Assembly: GCA_020726085.1 (NCBI GenBank) | Contig: DYTG01000034.1 | Span: forward strand, 1-15,505 | Direction: 5' to 3' | Origin: Sulfurovum sp. | GTDB taxonomy: Bacteria; Campylobacterota; Campylobacteria; Campylobacterales; Sulfurovaceae | DNA length: 15,505 nucleotides | In this document: positions 6,826 through 14,060 of the stretch, in pieces | How positions within the stretch are numbered: position 1 is the stretch's first letter | Layout of the letters: the number at the start of each line of letters is the position of its first letter | Translations under genes and position numbers: made by a program | Notes under the pieces: generated by a model | What the model was told of the DNA's origin: nothing | Database searches by the model: none | Seen by the model: the letters and a program-made list of their open reading frames with translations, nothing else

Positions 6826-7368
6826 ATGTCAAGAATTGGTAAAAAACCCGTAGTTATCGCTAAAGGGATTGAAGTAAGCGTTGATGGTAGTGTGGTTCGT
6901 GTTAAAAAAGGTAATTTTGAAAAGAACCTTGAGACACACGGACGAGTAGGAATTGAAGTAAACGATACAGAAGTAGTATTCTCTCGTGTGGGCGATACCA
7001 AAGAAAGTGCAGCCTACTGGGGTACTTACAGAGCGTTGTTTAACAATATTATTATTGGACTTGAACAAGGTTTTCAAAAGTCATTAGAGATTAACGGGGT
7101 AGGTTACAGAGCATCTATTCAAGGTAATAAGCTTGTTATGCAATTAGGTTACTCACATGACATCAACTACGAAATTCCTCAAGGATTAGAGATTGCTGTG
7201 GAGAAAAACGTTGTGACCATTAAAGGCAGTGACAAACAAGCCGTAGGACAAGTGGCTGCTGAAATTAGAGACTTTAGACCACCAGAACCGTACAAAGGTA
7301 AGGGCGTGAAGTATAGTGATGAAAAAATCATTAGAAAAGCTGGTAAGTCATCTGGTAAGAAGAAGTAG
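6826..7368 (+). CDS. rplF: 50S ribosomal protein L6 (uL6)
   Basis: Two-domain protein near the factor-binding site and the sarcin-ricin loop. It has 180 residues, matching the family. It begins MSRIGKKPVVIAKGIEVSV, and the C-terminal L6 signature PPEPYKGKGVKYSDEKI (residues 151-167) is followed by the usual basic tail. AAGGAGGG just after the rpsH stop is the strongest Shine-Dalgarno in the window. It fits a highly expressed gene that begins after a gap and is not translationally coupled. Confidence 0.98.
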   Translation: MSRIGKKPVVIAKGIEVSVDGSVVRVKKGNFEKNLETHGRVGIEVNDTEVVFSRVGDTKESAAYWGTYRALFNNIIIGLEQGFQKSLEINGVGYRASIQGNKLVMQLGYSHDINYEIPQGLEIAVEKNVVTIKGSDKQAVGQVAAEIRDFRPPEPYKGKGVKYSDEKIIRKAGKSSGKKK

Positions 7369-7378
7369 GGAGTCGTAA

Positions 7379-7735
7379 ATGTTAAAAAGTATTCAAGCAC
7401 GAAAAAATAAACTACGAGCAAAAAGAAAAGCAAGAGTAAGAAAAAATATCTTTGGTACGGCTACGAAACCTAGAGTATCGGTTTTTAAATCCAACAAATA
7501 CTTCTACGCTCAAGCTATTGATGATAATGCACAAGTAACACTTGCAAGTGTCGATGGCAAAAAAGCAGGTTTAAAAGCCAACAAAGAGGATGTGCAGGTT
7601 TTGGCAAAAAATTTAGCACAAGCTCTAAACGCTCAAAACATTGAGGCTGTTGTATTTGATCGAAACGGTTATCTCTATCACGGTGTGATAGCATCATTTG
7701 CGGATGCTTTAAGAGAAGCTGGCATTAAGTTATAA
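7379..7735 (+). CDS. rplR: 50S ribosomal protein L18 (uL18)
   Basis: Binds 5S rRNA with L5 in the central protuberance. The 118-residue protein has a basic N-terminus (ARKNKLRAKRKARVRKNIFG, residues 7-26) and the conserved RVSVFKSNKYFYAQAIDD and FDRNGYLYHGVIASFADALREAG near the end. Length and motifs are normal. It starts ten bases after rplF with GGGAG (7368-7372) as ribosome binding site. Confidence 0.97.
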   Translation: MLKSIQARKNKLRAKRKARVRKNIFGTATKPRVSVFKSNKYFYAQAIDDNAQVTLASVDGKKAGLKANKEDVQVLAKNLAQALNAQNIEAVVFDRNGYLYHGVIASFADALREAGIKL

Positions 7736-7743
7736 GGATAATT

Positions 7744-8187
7744 ATGGAAAATATTAACAGAGAAGATTTTGAAGAGGTCATCGTAAATATTGGTCGTGTT
7801 ACCAAAGTTGTTAAAGGTGGACGACGCTTTAGATTTACAGCTCTTGTTGTAATCGGTGATAAAAACGGAACCATTGGATACGGATTTGGAAAAGCCAAAG
7901 AGGTTCCCGATGCGATTAAAAAAGCAGTCGATGATGCCTTCAAGAGCCTTGTGAAAGTAAACATCAAAGGTTCTACCATCGCTCACGATATTGAGCATAA
8001 GTTCAATGCCAGTAAGATTATTTTGCGACCTGCTAGTGAAGGTACGGGAGTGATTGCTGGGGGTGCTGCACGACCTGTATTGGAACTTGCGGGTATTAAA
8101 GATATTTTGACCAAATCTATTGGTTCAAACAACCCAAATAACTTGGTAAGAGCAACAGTTCAAGCACTTACACGAATCAAAGCATAA
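7744..8187 (+). CDS. rpsE: 30S ribosomal protein S5 (uS5)
   Basis: Small-subunit protein at the mRNA entry site that affects decoding accuracy; spectinomycin resistance changes in other bacteria fall in its N-terminal loop. It has 147 residues, shorter than the E. coli form (about 167) because both ends are trimmed, as is usual for this phylum. The N-terminal double-stranded RNA-binding-like domain spans about residues 8-70 (VTKVVKGGRRFRFTALVVIG, GYGFGKAKEVPDAI). The C-terminal domain follows with GTGVIAGGAARPVLELAGI. The next gene is rplO, so rpmD is missing from its usual place. Confidence 0.97.
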   Translation: MENINREDFEEVIVNIGRVTKVVKGGRRFRFTALVVIGDKNGTIGYGFGKAKEVPDAIKKAVDDAFKSLVKVNIKGSTIAHDIEHKFNASKIILRPASEGTGVIAGGAARPVLELAGIKDILTKSIGSNNPNNLVRATVQALTRIKA

Positions 8188-8198
8188 GGGGCAAAGAT

Positions 8199-8597
8199 AT
8201 GTCACTACACAATTTACAACCCGCTCCTGGATCAACACACGCCAAAAAGCGATTGGGTCGAGGACAAGGTTCGGGCACAGGTAAGACGGCTGGAAAAGGT
8301 AACAAAGGGCAAAAAGCTCGTAGTGGTTACAATCATAAGAGAGGTTTTGAAGGCGGACAACAACCTCTTATCAAAAGACTTCCAAAGGTTGGATTTACTT
8401 CAAGAGTCATTAAGCCTTATGTGATCAATGTTGAGCGAGTCACTGCTATTAAAGAACTTGAAGAGATTACACTTGAGACGATAAAAAGCGTTCACAAGAT
8501 TGGCTCATCGGTTAAAAAAGTCAAATTGATTGGAAGCAGTGCTAGTGAGTTAGCTGCCAAAATCAAAGACGAAGCCATCACAACAAGCGGAAAATAA
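8199..8597 (+). CDS. rplO: 50S ribosomal protein L15 (uL15)
   Basis: Late-assembly large-subunit protein with a long basic N-terminal tail. The Gly/Lys/Arg-rich segment RLGRGQGSGTGKTAGKGNKG (residues 18-37) and GFEGGQQPLIKRLPKVGF (48-65) are typical. It has 132 residues, slightly shorter than the E. coli protein (144). A GGGG-containing binding site (8188-8191) precedes the ATG by seven bases. Only one base separates its stop from the secY start. Confidence 0.97.
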   Translation: MSLHNLQPAPGSTHAKKRLGRGQGSGTGKTAGKGNKGQKARSGYNHKRGFEGGQQPLIKRLPKVGFTSRVIKPYVINVERVTAIKELEEITLETIKSVHKIGSSVKKVKLIGSSASELAAKIKDEAITTSGK

Positions 8598-8598
8598 A

Positions 8599-9861
8599 AT
8601 GAGTAATGCTTTAACTCACAAAATCCTAATCACCTTAGGGTTTATATTCGCCTACAGAGTTTTAGCCTACATCCCAGTCCCAGGTGTTGATACAGGTGTA
8701 ATTGCCGATTTTTTTAACACCAACGCCAACAATGCGTTGGGATTGGCCAATATGTTTTCGGGTAATGCTATTGAGCGATTTAGTATTATCTCTCTAGGTA
8801 TTATGCCCTATATTACCGCCTCCATCGTCATGGAACTTCTTGCTGCTACTTTTCCCTCTTTGGGTCAAATGAAAAAAGAGCGTGACGGAATGCAAAAATA
8901 TATGCAAATTATTCGATATTTCACCATTTTCATTACGATTGTTCAAGCTATTGGTGTATCAATGGGACTTCAATCGCTAACAGGTCAAGGTGGAGCTAGT
9001 GCGGTCATGATTGATCCTACGACCTTTGTAGTTATCTCTACATTCTCGATGCTTGCAGGTACGATGTTATTGATGTGGATTGGTGAGCAAATCACCCAAA
9101 GAGGAATTGGTAATGGTATTTCATTGATTATCTTTGCGGGTATTGTTTCGGGTATTCCTTCAGCAATCTCCAATACGGTTAAAGCCGTAAACGCAGGTGA
9201 AATGAGCTTCTTGGTTATTTTGGCGATTTTGGCGATTATGATTATTACAATTCTCTCTATTATTTATGTAGAGTTGGGCGAGCGAAGAGTGCCTATTAGC
9301 TACTCACGAAAAACGATTATGCAAAATCAAAATAAGCGTGTTATGAACTATATTCCCGTTAAAGTAAACCTCTCAGGCGTTATTCCGCCTATTTTTGCTT
9401 CAGCGATTTTGATGTTCCCGCTTACGATGTTGCAATCGAGCAAAAATGAGACACTTCTAGCTATTGCCGATATTTTGGCACCAGGAGGGATAGTCTTTAA
9501 CGTTGTAACCTTTGGGTTGGTGGTCTTTTTTGCATTTTTCTACGCATCCATCGCCTTTAATGCCAAAGATATATCTGAAAATCTTAAGCGTCAAGGTGGA
9601 TTTATCCCTGGTGTGAGACCAGGCGAACATACCAAAGATTTCCTCAATGAGGTAGCTTCAAGACTAACAACAACGGGTGCTACCTATTTGGCTATCATCT
9701 CAACCGTACCGTTTGTCTTTATTAATGGTATGGGAGCGAGTTTCTATTTTGGTGGGACGGCGGTACTTATTATCGTTCAAGTAGCTTTGGATACGATGCG
9801 TAAAGTAGAAGCTCAACGAACCATGAATCAATACAATACTTTGGGTAATGTAGGTCTCTAA
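8599..9861 (+). CDS. secY: Preprotein translocase subunit SecY
   Basis: Channel-forming subunit of the SecYEG translocon in the inner membrane. It exports unfolded proteins with SecA and inserts membrane proteins. The 420 residues give ten expected membrane spans, at roughly 8-28, 61-84, 106-123, 143-163, 173-191, 203-224, 259-279, 296-320, 361-378 and 384-402. The cytosolic loop with ELGERRVPISYSRK (225-238) and the later RQGGFIPGVRPGEHT (331-345) are hallmark SecY segments that contact SecA and the ribosome. The start lies one base after rplO with only a weak GGAAAA upstream, so translation is probably coupled. The stop overlaps map by one base. Confidence 0.98.
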   Translation: MSNALTHKILITLGFIFAYRVLAYIPVPGVDTGVIADFFNTNANNALGLANMFSGNAIERFSIISLGIMPYITASIVMELLAATFPSLGQMKKERDGMQKYMQIIRYFTIFITIVQAIGVSMGLQSLTGQGGASAVMIDPTTFVVISTFSMLAGTMLLMWIGEQITQRGIGNGISLIIFAGIVSGIPSAISNTVKAVNAGEMSFLVILAILAIMIITILSIIYVELGERRVPISYSRKTIMQNQNKRVMNYIPVKVNLSGVIPPIFASAILMFPLTMLQSSKNETLLAIADILAPGGIVFNVVTFGLVVFFAFFYASIAFNAKDISENLKRQGGFIPGVRPGEHTKDFLNEVASRLTTTGATYLAIISTVPFVFINGMGASFYFGGTAVLIIVQVALDTMRKVEAQRTMNQYNTLGNVGL

Positions 9862-10616
9862 TGGCGATACCCTTACGTAAACCACAAGAGATTGCCAAGC
9901 TGCACAAAGCGGCTGCTCTTGTGGCACAAACACTTGATTATCTCCAAAAAAATATTTGCGTGGGTATGACGCTAAACGAAATTGATAAAATGGGCGAAGC
10001 CTATCTCTGTTCTTTGGGGGGTAAACCCTCCTTTAAAGGACTTTATGGATTTGGCGGTTCGGTCTGTACTTCACTCAACGAAGTGGTCATTCATGGGCTT
10101 CCCTCAGAACAAAAAGTGACACAAGGTGATATTTTGGGACTTGATATTGGTTCCAATTTGGATGGTTATTATGGCGATGCGGCTATTACGATACCTATTG
10201 GCGAGATAACACAAGCCGACCAAGAGCTTATTGATTGCTCCAAAGATGCACTCTATTATGCCATTGATTCGATTCATGTAGGTATGCGTTTCAAAGAACT
10301 TTCAAAGATTTTGGAAGATTTTATTCAAGGGCGGGGCTATGTCCCTTTGAGAGATTTTTGCGGTCACGGGATTGGAACGAAACCTCATGAAGAACCCAGT
10401 ATCCCCAATTACCTTGATGGTAAAGCCAAACAAGGCCCCAAGATTAAAAACGGTATGGTTTTTTGTCTTGAACCAATGGTGTGTCAAAAAAGTTCAACAC
10501 CCGTCGTATTAGAGGATAAGTGGTCAGTGGTGAGCCAAGATGGTCTTAGAACAAGCCATTATGAGCATCAAATAGCAATAATAAACAACAAGCCCGTTAT
10601 ATTAACACAACTGTAA
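9861..10616 (+). CDS. map: Methionine aminopeptidase, type I
   Basis: Cytosolic metalloenzyme that removes the initiator methionine from new proteins when the second residue is small. All expected active-site residues are present: metal ligands D95, D106, H169, E204 and E235, plus substrate-contact histidines H78 and H176. These line up with E. coli D97, D108, H171, E204, E235, H79 and H178. At 251 residues, with no N-terminal zinc-finger extension, it is the short type Ia form. It overlaps the secY stop by one base. The order secY-map-infA without adk differs from Gram-positive clusters and fits Helicobacter-like gene order. Confidence 0.97.
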   Translation: MAIPLRKPQEIAKLHKAAALVAQTLDYLQKNICVGMTLNEIDKMGEAYLCSLGGKPSFKGLYGFGGSVCTSLNEVVIHGLPSEQKVTQGDILGLDIGSNLDGYYGDAAITIPIGEITQADQELIDCSKDALYYAIDSIHVGMRFKELSKILEDFIQGRGYVPLRDFCGHGIGTKPHEEPSIPNYLDGKAKQGPKIKNGMVFCLEPMVCQKSSTPVVLEDKWSVVSQDGLRTSHYEHQIAIINNKPVILTQL

Positions 10617-10628
10617 AGGAGAAAGCCG

Positions 10629-10847
10629 ATGGCAAAAGATGATGTAATTGAGATCGATGGTAAAGTGATAGAAGCACTTCCCAATGCAACTTTTAGAGTA
10701 GAGTTGGACAATGGACATATTATTTTATGTCACATAGCTGGTAAGATGCGTATGCACTACATCAAAATTCTCCCTGGAGATAAAGTCAAAGTAGAACTCA
10801 CACCCTATAGTTTAGATAAGGGTAGAATTACCTTTAGATACAAATAA
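10629..10847 (+). CDS. infA: Translation initiation factor IF-1
   Basis: Binds the A site of the 30S subunit and helps IF-2 and IF-3 form the initiation complex. It is a 72-residue single OB/S1-fold protein. It starts AKDDVIEIDGKVIEALPNAT, and the central CHIAGKMRMHYIKILPGDKV and C-terminal GRITFRYK are canonical. AAAGGAG (10615-10621) is a strong ribosome binding site seven bases before the ATG, which suits independent, high-level translation. It is the last gene of the operon here; rpmJ and the rest of the alpha cluster do not follow. Confidence 0.98.
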   Translation: MAKDDVIEIDGKVIEALPNATFRVELDNGHIILCHIAGKMRMHYIKILPGDKVKVELTPYSLDKGRITFRYK

Positions 10848-10883
10848 GCATCTACTTATCTTTCTATTTGAAAGTGATGCTTT
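10846..10883 (+). terminator. First hairpin after infA
   Basis: AAGCATC (10846-10852) pairs with GATGCTT (10876-10882), and after one unpaired base ACTT (10854-10857) pairs with AAGT (10872-10875). The stem is thus about 11 bp with a bulge and a 14-nt loop. Only three T residues follow, so alone it would be a weak intrinsic terminator. It begins at the infA stop codon and may work with the palindrome just downstream, or protect the 3' end of the mRNA. Confidence 0.45.
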
Positions 10884-10892
10884 AATCTCATT

Positions 10893-10925
10893 GAGTGATC
10901 TTAAAAGATCACTTCCATCTTTTCA
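10893..10925 (+). terminator. Palindromic hairpin, likely end of the ribosomal operon
   Basis: AGTGATCTT (10894-10902) and AAGATCACT (10905-10913) form a near-perfect 20-bp palindrome, folding to an 8-bp stem with a 4-nt loop. On the plus strand the tail is TCCATCTTTTC, a moderate T-run. Read from the minus strand the tail has no T-run, so it fits the rightward operon better. The broken minus-strand gene ends 33 bases further on. Confidence 0.5.
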
Positions 10926-10945
10926 ATCAAAGTTGTGTTGCGTTC

Positions 10946-11540
10946 TTATGCTCTGATATGCAGTTTGATGAGCAGTTTTTGGGCATGGTTGGTTTCCAAC
11001 ACAATAGAGGGGCGAAGCGATCCAACTCCATAGGTTAGGTTTCCCGATATGGAGCGCAAAACATGCCATTTGAGCAAATCAAAATCAAGAGAAATTGAGG
11101 ATATTTGACGCTCATGGATTGCTTGTGTGATAAGTTTAAGGAGATAAATATAGTAAAGCTTATTGATTTTTCTTTGTACAATATAGGGTGTCATTATTTC
11201 AATATTTTTTGTCCAAATATGTTTCTCTTCTTTGCTTAGATAGTTTTTGTTTTGAATTTACTCTATGGAGATTATCAAATCTCTCTCAACCCTTCTCTTC
11301 TTTTTGGTCATTTTGTCGTGCAAATTAGGCAGGTGTTGATGTATGGACTTTGCAATCCTCAAATCGTTTAAAAGCCAATTGGTTTGAATATCAACATGGC
11401 GCACTTATCGTACTCATTGATAGACTTTAGGATACCAATAGCATGAGAGAGATAGATATATTTATCCATTTTTTATTTTTGAAAAAAACGCCGTGTTGGT
11501 TGATAATGGGTTTGGGACCCATATAGCTTAATTCTAACAT
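10946..11540 (-). pseudogene. Broken minus-strand gene of unknown function (two frameshifts, one stop)
   Basis: Translating the minus strand from ATG 11540 gives MLELSYMGPKPIINQHGVFF and so on in one frame to about 11469. The sense continues in a second frame (DKYIYLSHAIGILKSINEYD, from about 11466 to 11405). It then continues in a third frame from about 11398 (VDIQTNWLLNDLRIAKSIHQ) with a TAA at 11258-11260, and on through KEEKHIWTKNIEIM to a final stop at 10946-10948. Both shifts fit loss of one base, the first at an A-rich run. Rejoined, the product is about 198 residues with coherent, charged, helix-like composition, so this is a decayed gene and not noise. The only uninterrupted piece is 82 codons (11194-10946). 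It looks like a conserved hypothetical of Campylobacterota, but I cannot name the family. Sequencing error is the main alternative. Confidence 0.7.
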
Positions 11541-11571
11541 TTGAGTCTCTTTAGTAGGGTGTATTTGGAGA

Positions 11572-11577
11572 AGTATA
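11572..11577 (-). promoter_or_regulatory. Possible vestigial -10 box of the broken gene
   Basis: On the minus strand TATACT lies about 32 bases before ATG 11540, with an AAAGAG binding site eight bases before that ATG. Position and sequence suit a promoter for the broken gene. There is no recognisable -35 box, so the evidence is the hexamer and its placement only. Confidence 0.35.
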
Positions 11578-11702
11578 GTTTAAAAAGGTAATATTTTTGC
11601 GACATTTATTTTTGAATAGTCACAAAATGGATACAAATTGCCTACTCTTAATATGCTTAAACACTTTGCTCTATAAAAAAGTTTAAATCTAAATAATTTG
11701 GA

Positions 11703-11708
11703 TATAAT
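11703..11708 (+). promoter_or_regulatory. typA promoter -10 box
   Basis: A perfect TATAAT lies in AT-rich DNA 47 bases before the typA start, giving a leader of about 41 nt. No -35 box is evident, as for the ribosomal operon promoter. AGGAAA (11745-11750) serves as ribosome binding site five bases before ATG 11756. Confidence 0.6.
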
Positions 11709-11755
11709 TGCAAAAAAATCATAGCAATGATAGAGAAACTCACTAGGAAACCCTT

Positions 11756-13573
11756 ATGCAAAAAATAAAAAATATTGCCGTAATTGCCCACGTCGATCAC
11801 GGTAAAACGACATTGGTCGATGGTCTGCTTAGACAAAGTGGTACTTTTGAAGCCCATCAAGAGCTTACAGAACGGGCAATGGATAGCAATGACATTGAAA
11901 AAGAGCGAGGTATTACAATCCTCTCCAAAAATACAGCCATTCGATACGGTGATCACAAAATCAATATTATCGACACTCCAGGACACGCCGATTTTGGTGG
12001 TGAGGTTGAGCGTGTATTGAAGATGGTTGATGGAGTATTGTTGCTTGTCGATGCACAAGAGGGTGTTATGCCTCAAACCAAATTTGTACTCAAAAAAGCG
12101 ATTGAACTTGATCTAATCCCCGTAGTGGTTATCAATAAAATTGACAAAGACGGTTCCGAACCCGATAGAGTTATGGATGAAGTGTTTGATTTGCTTGTTG
12201 CTCTTGAAGCCAATGAGGAGCAGTTGGAGTTCCCTGTGCTTTATGCCGCTGCACGAGACGGATACGCCAAATGGAATATGGAAGATGAAAACAAAGACCT
12301 CGCACCATTGTTTGAAGCGATTTTGGAAAAAGTCCCCTATCCAACAGGCTCACCCGACAACGACACACAAGCGCAAGTCTTTACTTTGGCGTACGATAAC
12401 TTTGTAGGACGTATTGGAATCACCCGTGTCTTTAACGGACGAGTGGCAAAAAACCAAGAGTTGTTACTTGTCAAAGCTTCAGGCGAGAAGGTAAAGGGAA
12501 GAATATCCAAGCTTATTGGTTTCAAAGGATTGGAGCGTATTGATATCGAAGAGGCGGAAGCGGGAGATATTGTAGCCATTGCTGGATTTGGAGATATTGA
12601 TGTGGGTGATAGCCTTTGCGATATTAACAACCCCGTACCGCTTGATCCTATGCACATTGAAGAGCCTACGCTTTCGGTTGTTTTTTCAGTAAATGATGGA
12701 CCTTTGGCAGGAACAGAGGGCAAACACGTCACAAGCAACAAAATTCGTGAAAGACTTGCAAAAGAGGTAGAGACCAATATCGCTATGCGTATGGAACCTA
12801 TGGGGGATGCCTCTTTTAAAGTTTCAGGTCGTGGAGAGCTTCAAATTGGAATTTTGGCAGAGAATATGCGACGAGAGGGATTTGAATTTTTGATAGCAAG
12901 ACCCGAAGTTGTGGTCAAAGTCGAAAACGGTGTGAAAATGGAGCCTTTTGAGCATTTGGTTGTTGATGTACCCGTAGAGTTTCAAGGAGCTGCTATTGAA
13001 AAACTAGGTAAACGAAAAGCCGAAATGACCTCAATGACTCCAATGCCCGATGGTACAGTAAGAATTGAGTTTGAAATTCCCGCAAGAGGTTTGATTGGCT
13101 ACCGAAGTGAGTTTTTGACCGATACCAAAGGAGAGGGGATTATGAACCACTCTTACCTTGAATATCGACCTTATAGTGGAACGGTTGAGAGTCGAACACC
13201 AGGTGCGCTTATCTCTATGGACAATGGAGAGGCAATTGCTTTTTCGATTTTTAACCTTCAAGCACGAGGAACGCTTTTTATAAAGCCACAAGATAAAGTC
13301 TATGATGGAATGGTAATAGGTGAAAGTTCGCGACCAGGAGACTTGGAAGTTAATCCGCTCAAAGGAAAACAATTGAGCAATATGCGAACCTCAGGAGCCG
13401 ATGAGGCCATTAAATTGATACCGCCACGACCTATTACGCTTGAATCAGCTATGGAGTGGATTGAGGATGATGAGCTTGTAGAGATTACACCGCTTACCAT
13501 TCGTATCCGAAAACGCTACCTCGATCCCAATATGCGAAAGCGTATCCAAAGAGACAAGAAAAATTCAAAATAG
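11756..13573 (+). CDS. typA: Ribosome-associated GTPase TypA/BipA
   Basis: Translational GTPase related to EF-G and LepA that binds the 70S ribosome. In other bacteria it is needed for growth under stress or cold and for large-subunit assembly. All G motifs are visible: G1 AHVDHGKT (11-18), switch I RGITI (51-55), G3 DTPGH (73-77) and G4 NKID (127-130). Domain II (about 205-300), an EF-G-like domain III and V region, and the BipA-specific C-terminal domain (GLIGYRSEFLTDTKGEGIMN around 444-463) follow. At 605 residues it is full length (E. coli 607). It has its own promoter and is separated from the ribosomal operon by the broken gene. Arginine is encoded mainly by CGA. Confidence 0.98.
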   Translation: MQKIKNIAVIAHVDHGKTTLVDGLLRQSGTFEAHQELTERAMDSNDIEKERGITILSKNTAIRYGDHKINIIDTPGHADFGGEVERVLKMVDGVLLLVDAQEGVMPQTKFVLKKAIELDLIPVVVINKIDKDGSEPDRVMDEVFDLLVALEANEEQLEFPVLYAAARDGYAKWNMEDENKDLAPLFEAILEKVPYPTGSPDNDTQAQVFTLAYDNFVGRIGITRVFNGRVAKNQELLLVKASGEKVKGRISKLIGFKGLERIDIEEAEAGDIVAIAGFGDIDVGDSLCDINNPVPLDPMHIEEPTLSVVFSVNDGPLAGTEGKHVTSNKIRERLAKEVETNIAMRMEPMGDASFKVSGRGELQIGILAENMRREGFEFLIARPEVVVKVENGVKMEPFEHLVVDVPVEFQGAAIEKLGKRKAEMTSMTPMPDGTVRIEFEIPARGLIGYRSEFLTDTKGEGIMNHSYLEYRPYSGTVESRTPGALISMDNGEAIAFSIFNLQARGTLFIKPQDKVYDGMVIGESSRPGDLEVNPLKGKQLSNMRTSGADEAIKLIPPRPITLESAMEWIEDDELVEITPLTIRIRKRYLDPNMRKRIQRDKKNSK

Positions 13574-13591
13574 TCTCTTTGTTATAGAAGT

Positions 13592-13597
13592 TATGAT
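13592..13597 (+). promoter_or_regulatory. Weak candidate -10 box before the small membrane-anchored gene
   Basis: TATGAT lies 41 bases before ATG 13638, in the 64-base gap after typA. It is one base from the consensus and has no good -35 box. The gene may instead be read through from typA, since no terminator is visible in the gap. Confidence 0.25.
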
Positions 13598-13637
13598 AGT
13601 ATTGTGCAACTTAACCAATATTCATGGGAGTTAAAAT

Positions 13638-14060
13638 ATGAAAAACATTATTATTATTATTGCGTTGTTGGTAGGTGCTTACTTTTTGGTGACCAAAGTT
13701 GTCGACACAACAGAAAAGCTTGAAGACAACAACGATATGCACACCAACTATTATAAGAAAAAAGTGGAAGACAAGGACAAGAGATACCACAAAGAGGATT
13801 CTATTGGACAAACCGTTTTTAATGGGGTTGGTTTGAGCTTGGAAGAGAAAAAAGATATTTGGTCTCGAAGTCCTCTAAAAGATGAGATGATATCAAAATT
13901 TCCAAAGTTTGATATGATGTATATGTTTACACGAAACCGCATTGAAGATAGCGATTTAAGAAGAGTTGTTGATAGAGTCATAAAAGGCGTTGAAACAAAG
14001 TTTTTATCAGGTTCAGTTGATGCCAATGAGGCCAAATATCAATTGGGACTTATGGAGTAG
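13638..14060 (+). CDS. Hypothetical membrane-anchored protein
   Basis: A 140-residue protein I do not recognise. Residues 4-18 (IIIIIALLVGAYFLV) form one hydrophobic segment after a single Lys, which fits an N-terminal membrane anchor or uncleaved signal; no lipobox cysteine is present. The rest is polar and charged. Residues 23-53 are very rich in Lys, Asp and Glu and likely extended, and residues 68-139 look helical (LSLEEKKDIW, LRRVVDRVIKGVETKFLSG). GGGAG (13627-13631) is well placed for ATG 13638. Five ATT codons in a row encode I4-I8. It follows typA in the same direction, and its last 11 bases overlap the convergent rarA. The absence of stops, the good binding site and the sensible composition argue for a real gene. 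Confidence 0.8.
   Translation: MKNIIIIIALLVGAYFLVTKVVDTTEKLEDNNDMHTNYYKKKVEDKDKRYHKEDSIGQTVFNGVGLSLEEKKDIWSRSPLKDEMISKFPKFDMMYMFTRNRIEDSDLRRVVDRVIKGVETKFLSGSVDANEAKYQLGLME

Larger units (their letters stand above)
11541..11755. other. Intergenic region between the broken gene and typA
   Basis: This 215-bp AT-rich stretch separates two divergent units and contains no reading frame worth calling. It holds a leftward -10-like box for the broken gene and a rightward promoter for typA. I see no tRNA, repeat family or riboswitch. Confidence 0.6.

Noticed and set aside
11718..11731. ATCAT/ATGAT hairpin in the typA leader
   Set aside because: It is a 5-bp AT-rich stem with a 4-nt loop, expected by chance in such DNA, and has no riboswitch-like structure around it.
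11657..12076. 139-codon minus-strand frame across the typA start
   Set aside because: It is antisense to the conserved G1-G3 motifs of typA, has unlikely composition (Phe/Ile/Leu/Cys-rich) and covers the typA promoter. It is a shadow frame.
12337..12777. 146-codon minus-strand frame within typA
   Set aside because: It lies wholly antisense to a certain gene, with Ser/Pro/Thr-rich composition typical of shadows, and no ribosome binding site or family pattern.
13890..13915. Inverted repeat ATATCAAA/TTTGATAT as a terminator for rarA
   Set aside because: The stem is AT-rich with a 10-nt loop, and no T-run follows it on the minus strand. It lies in coding sequence and is likely chance.
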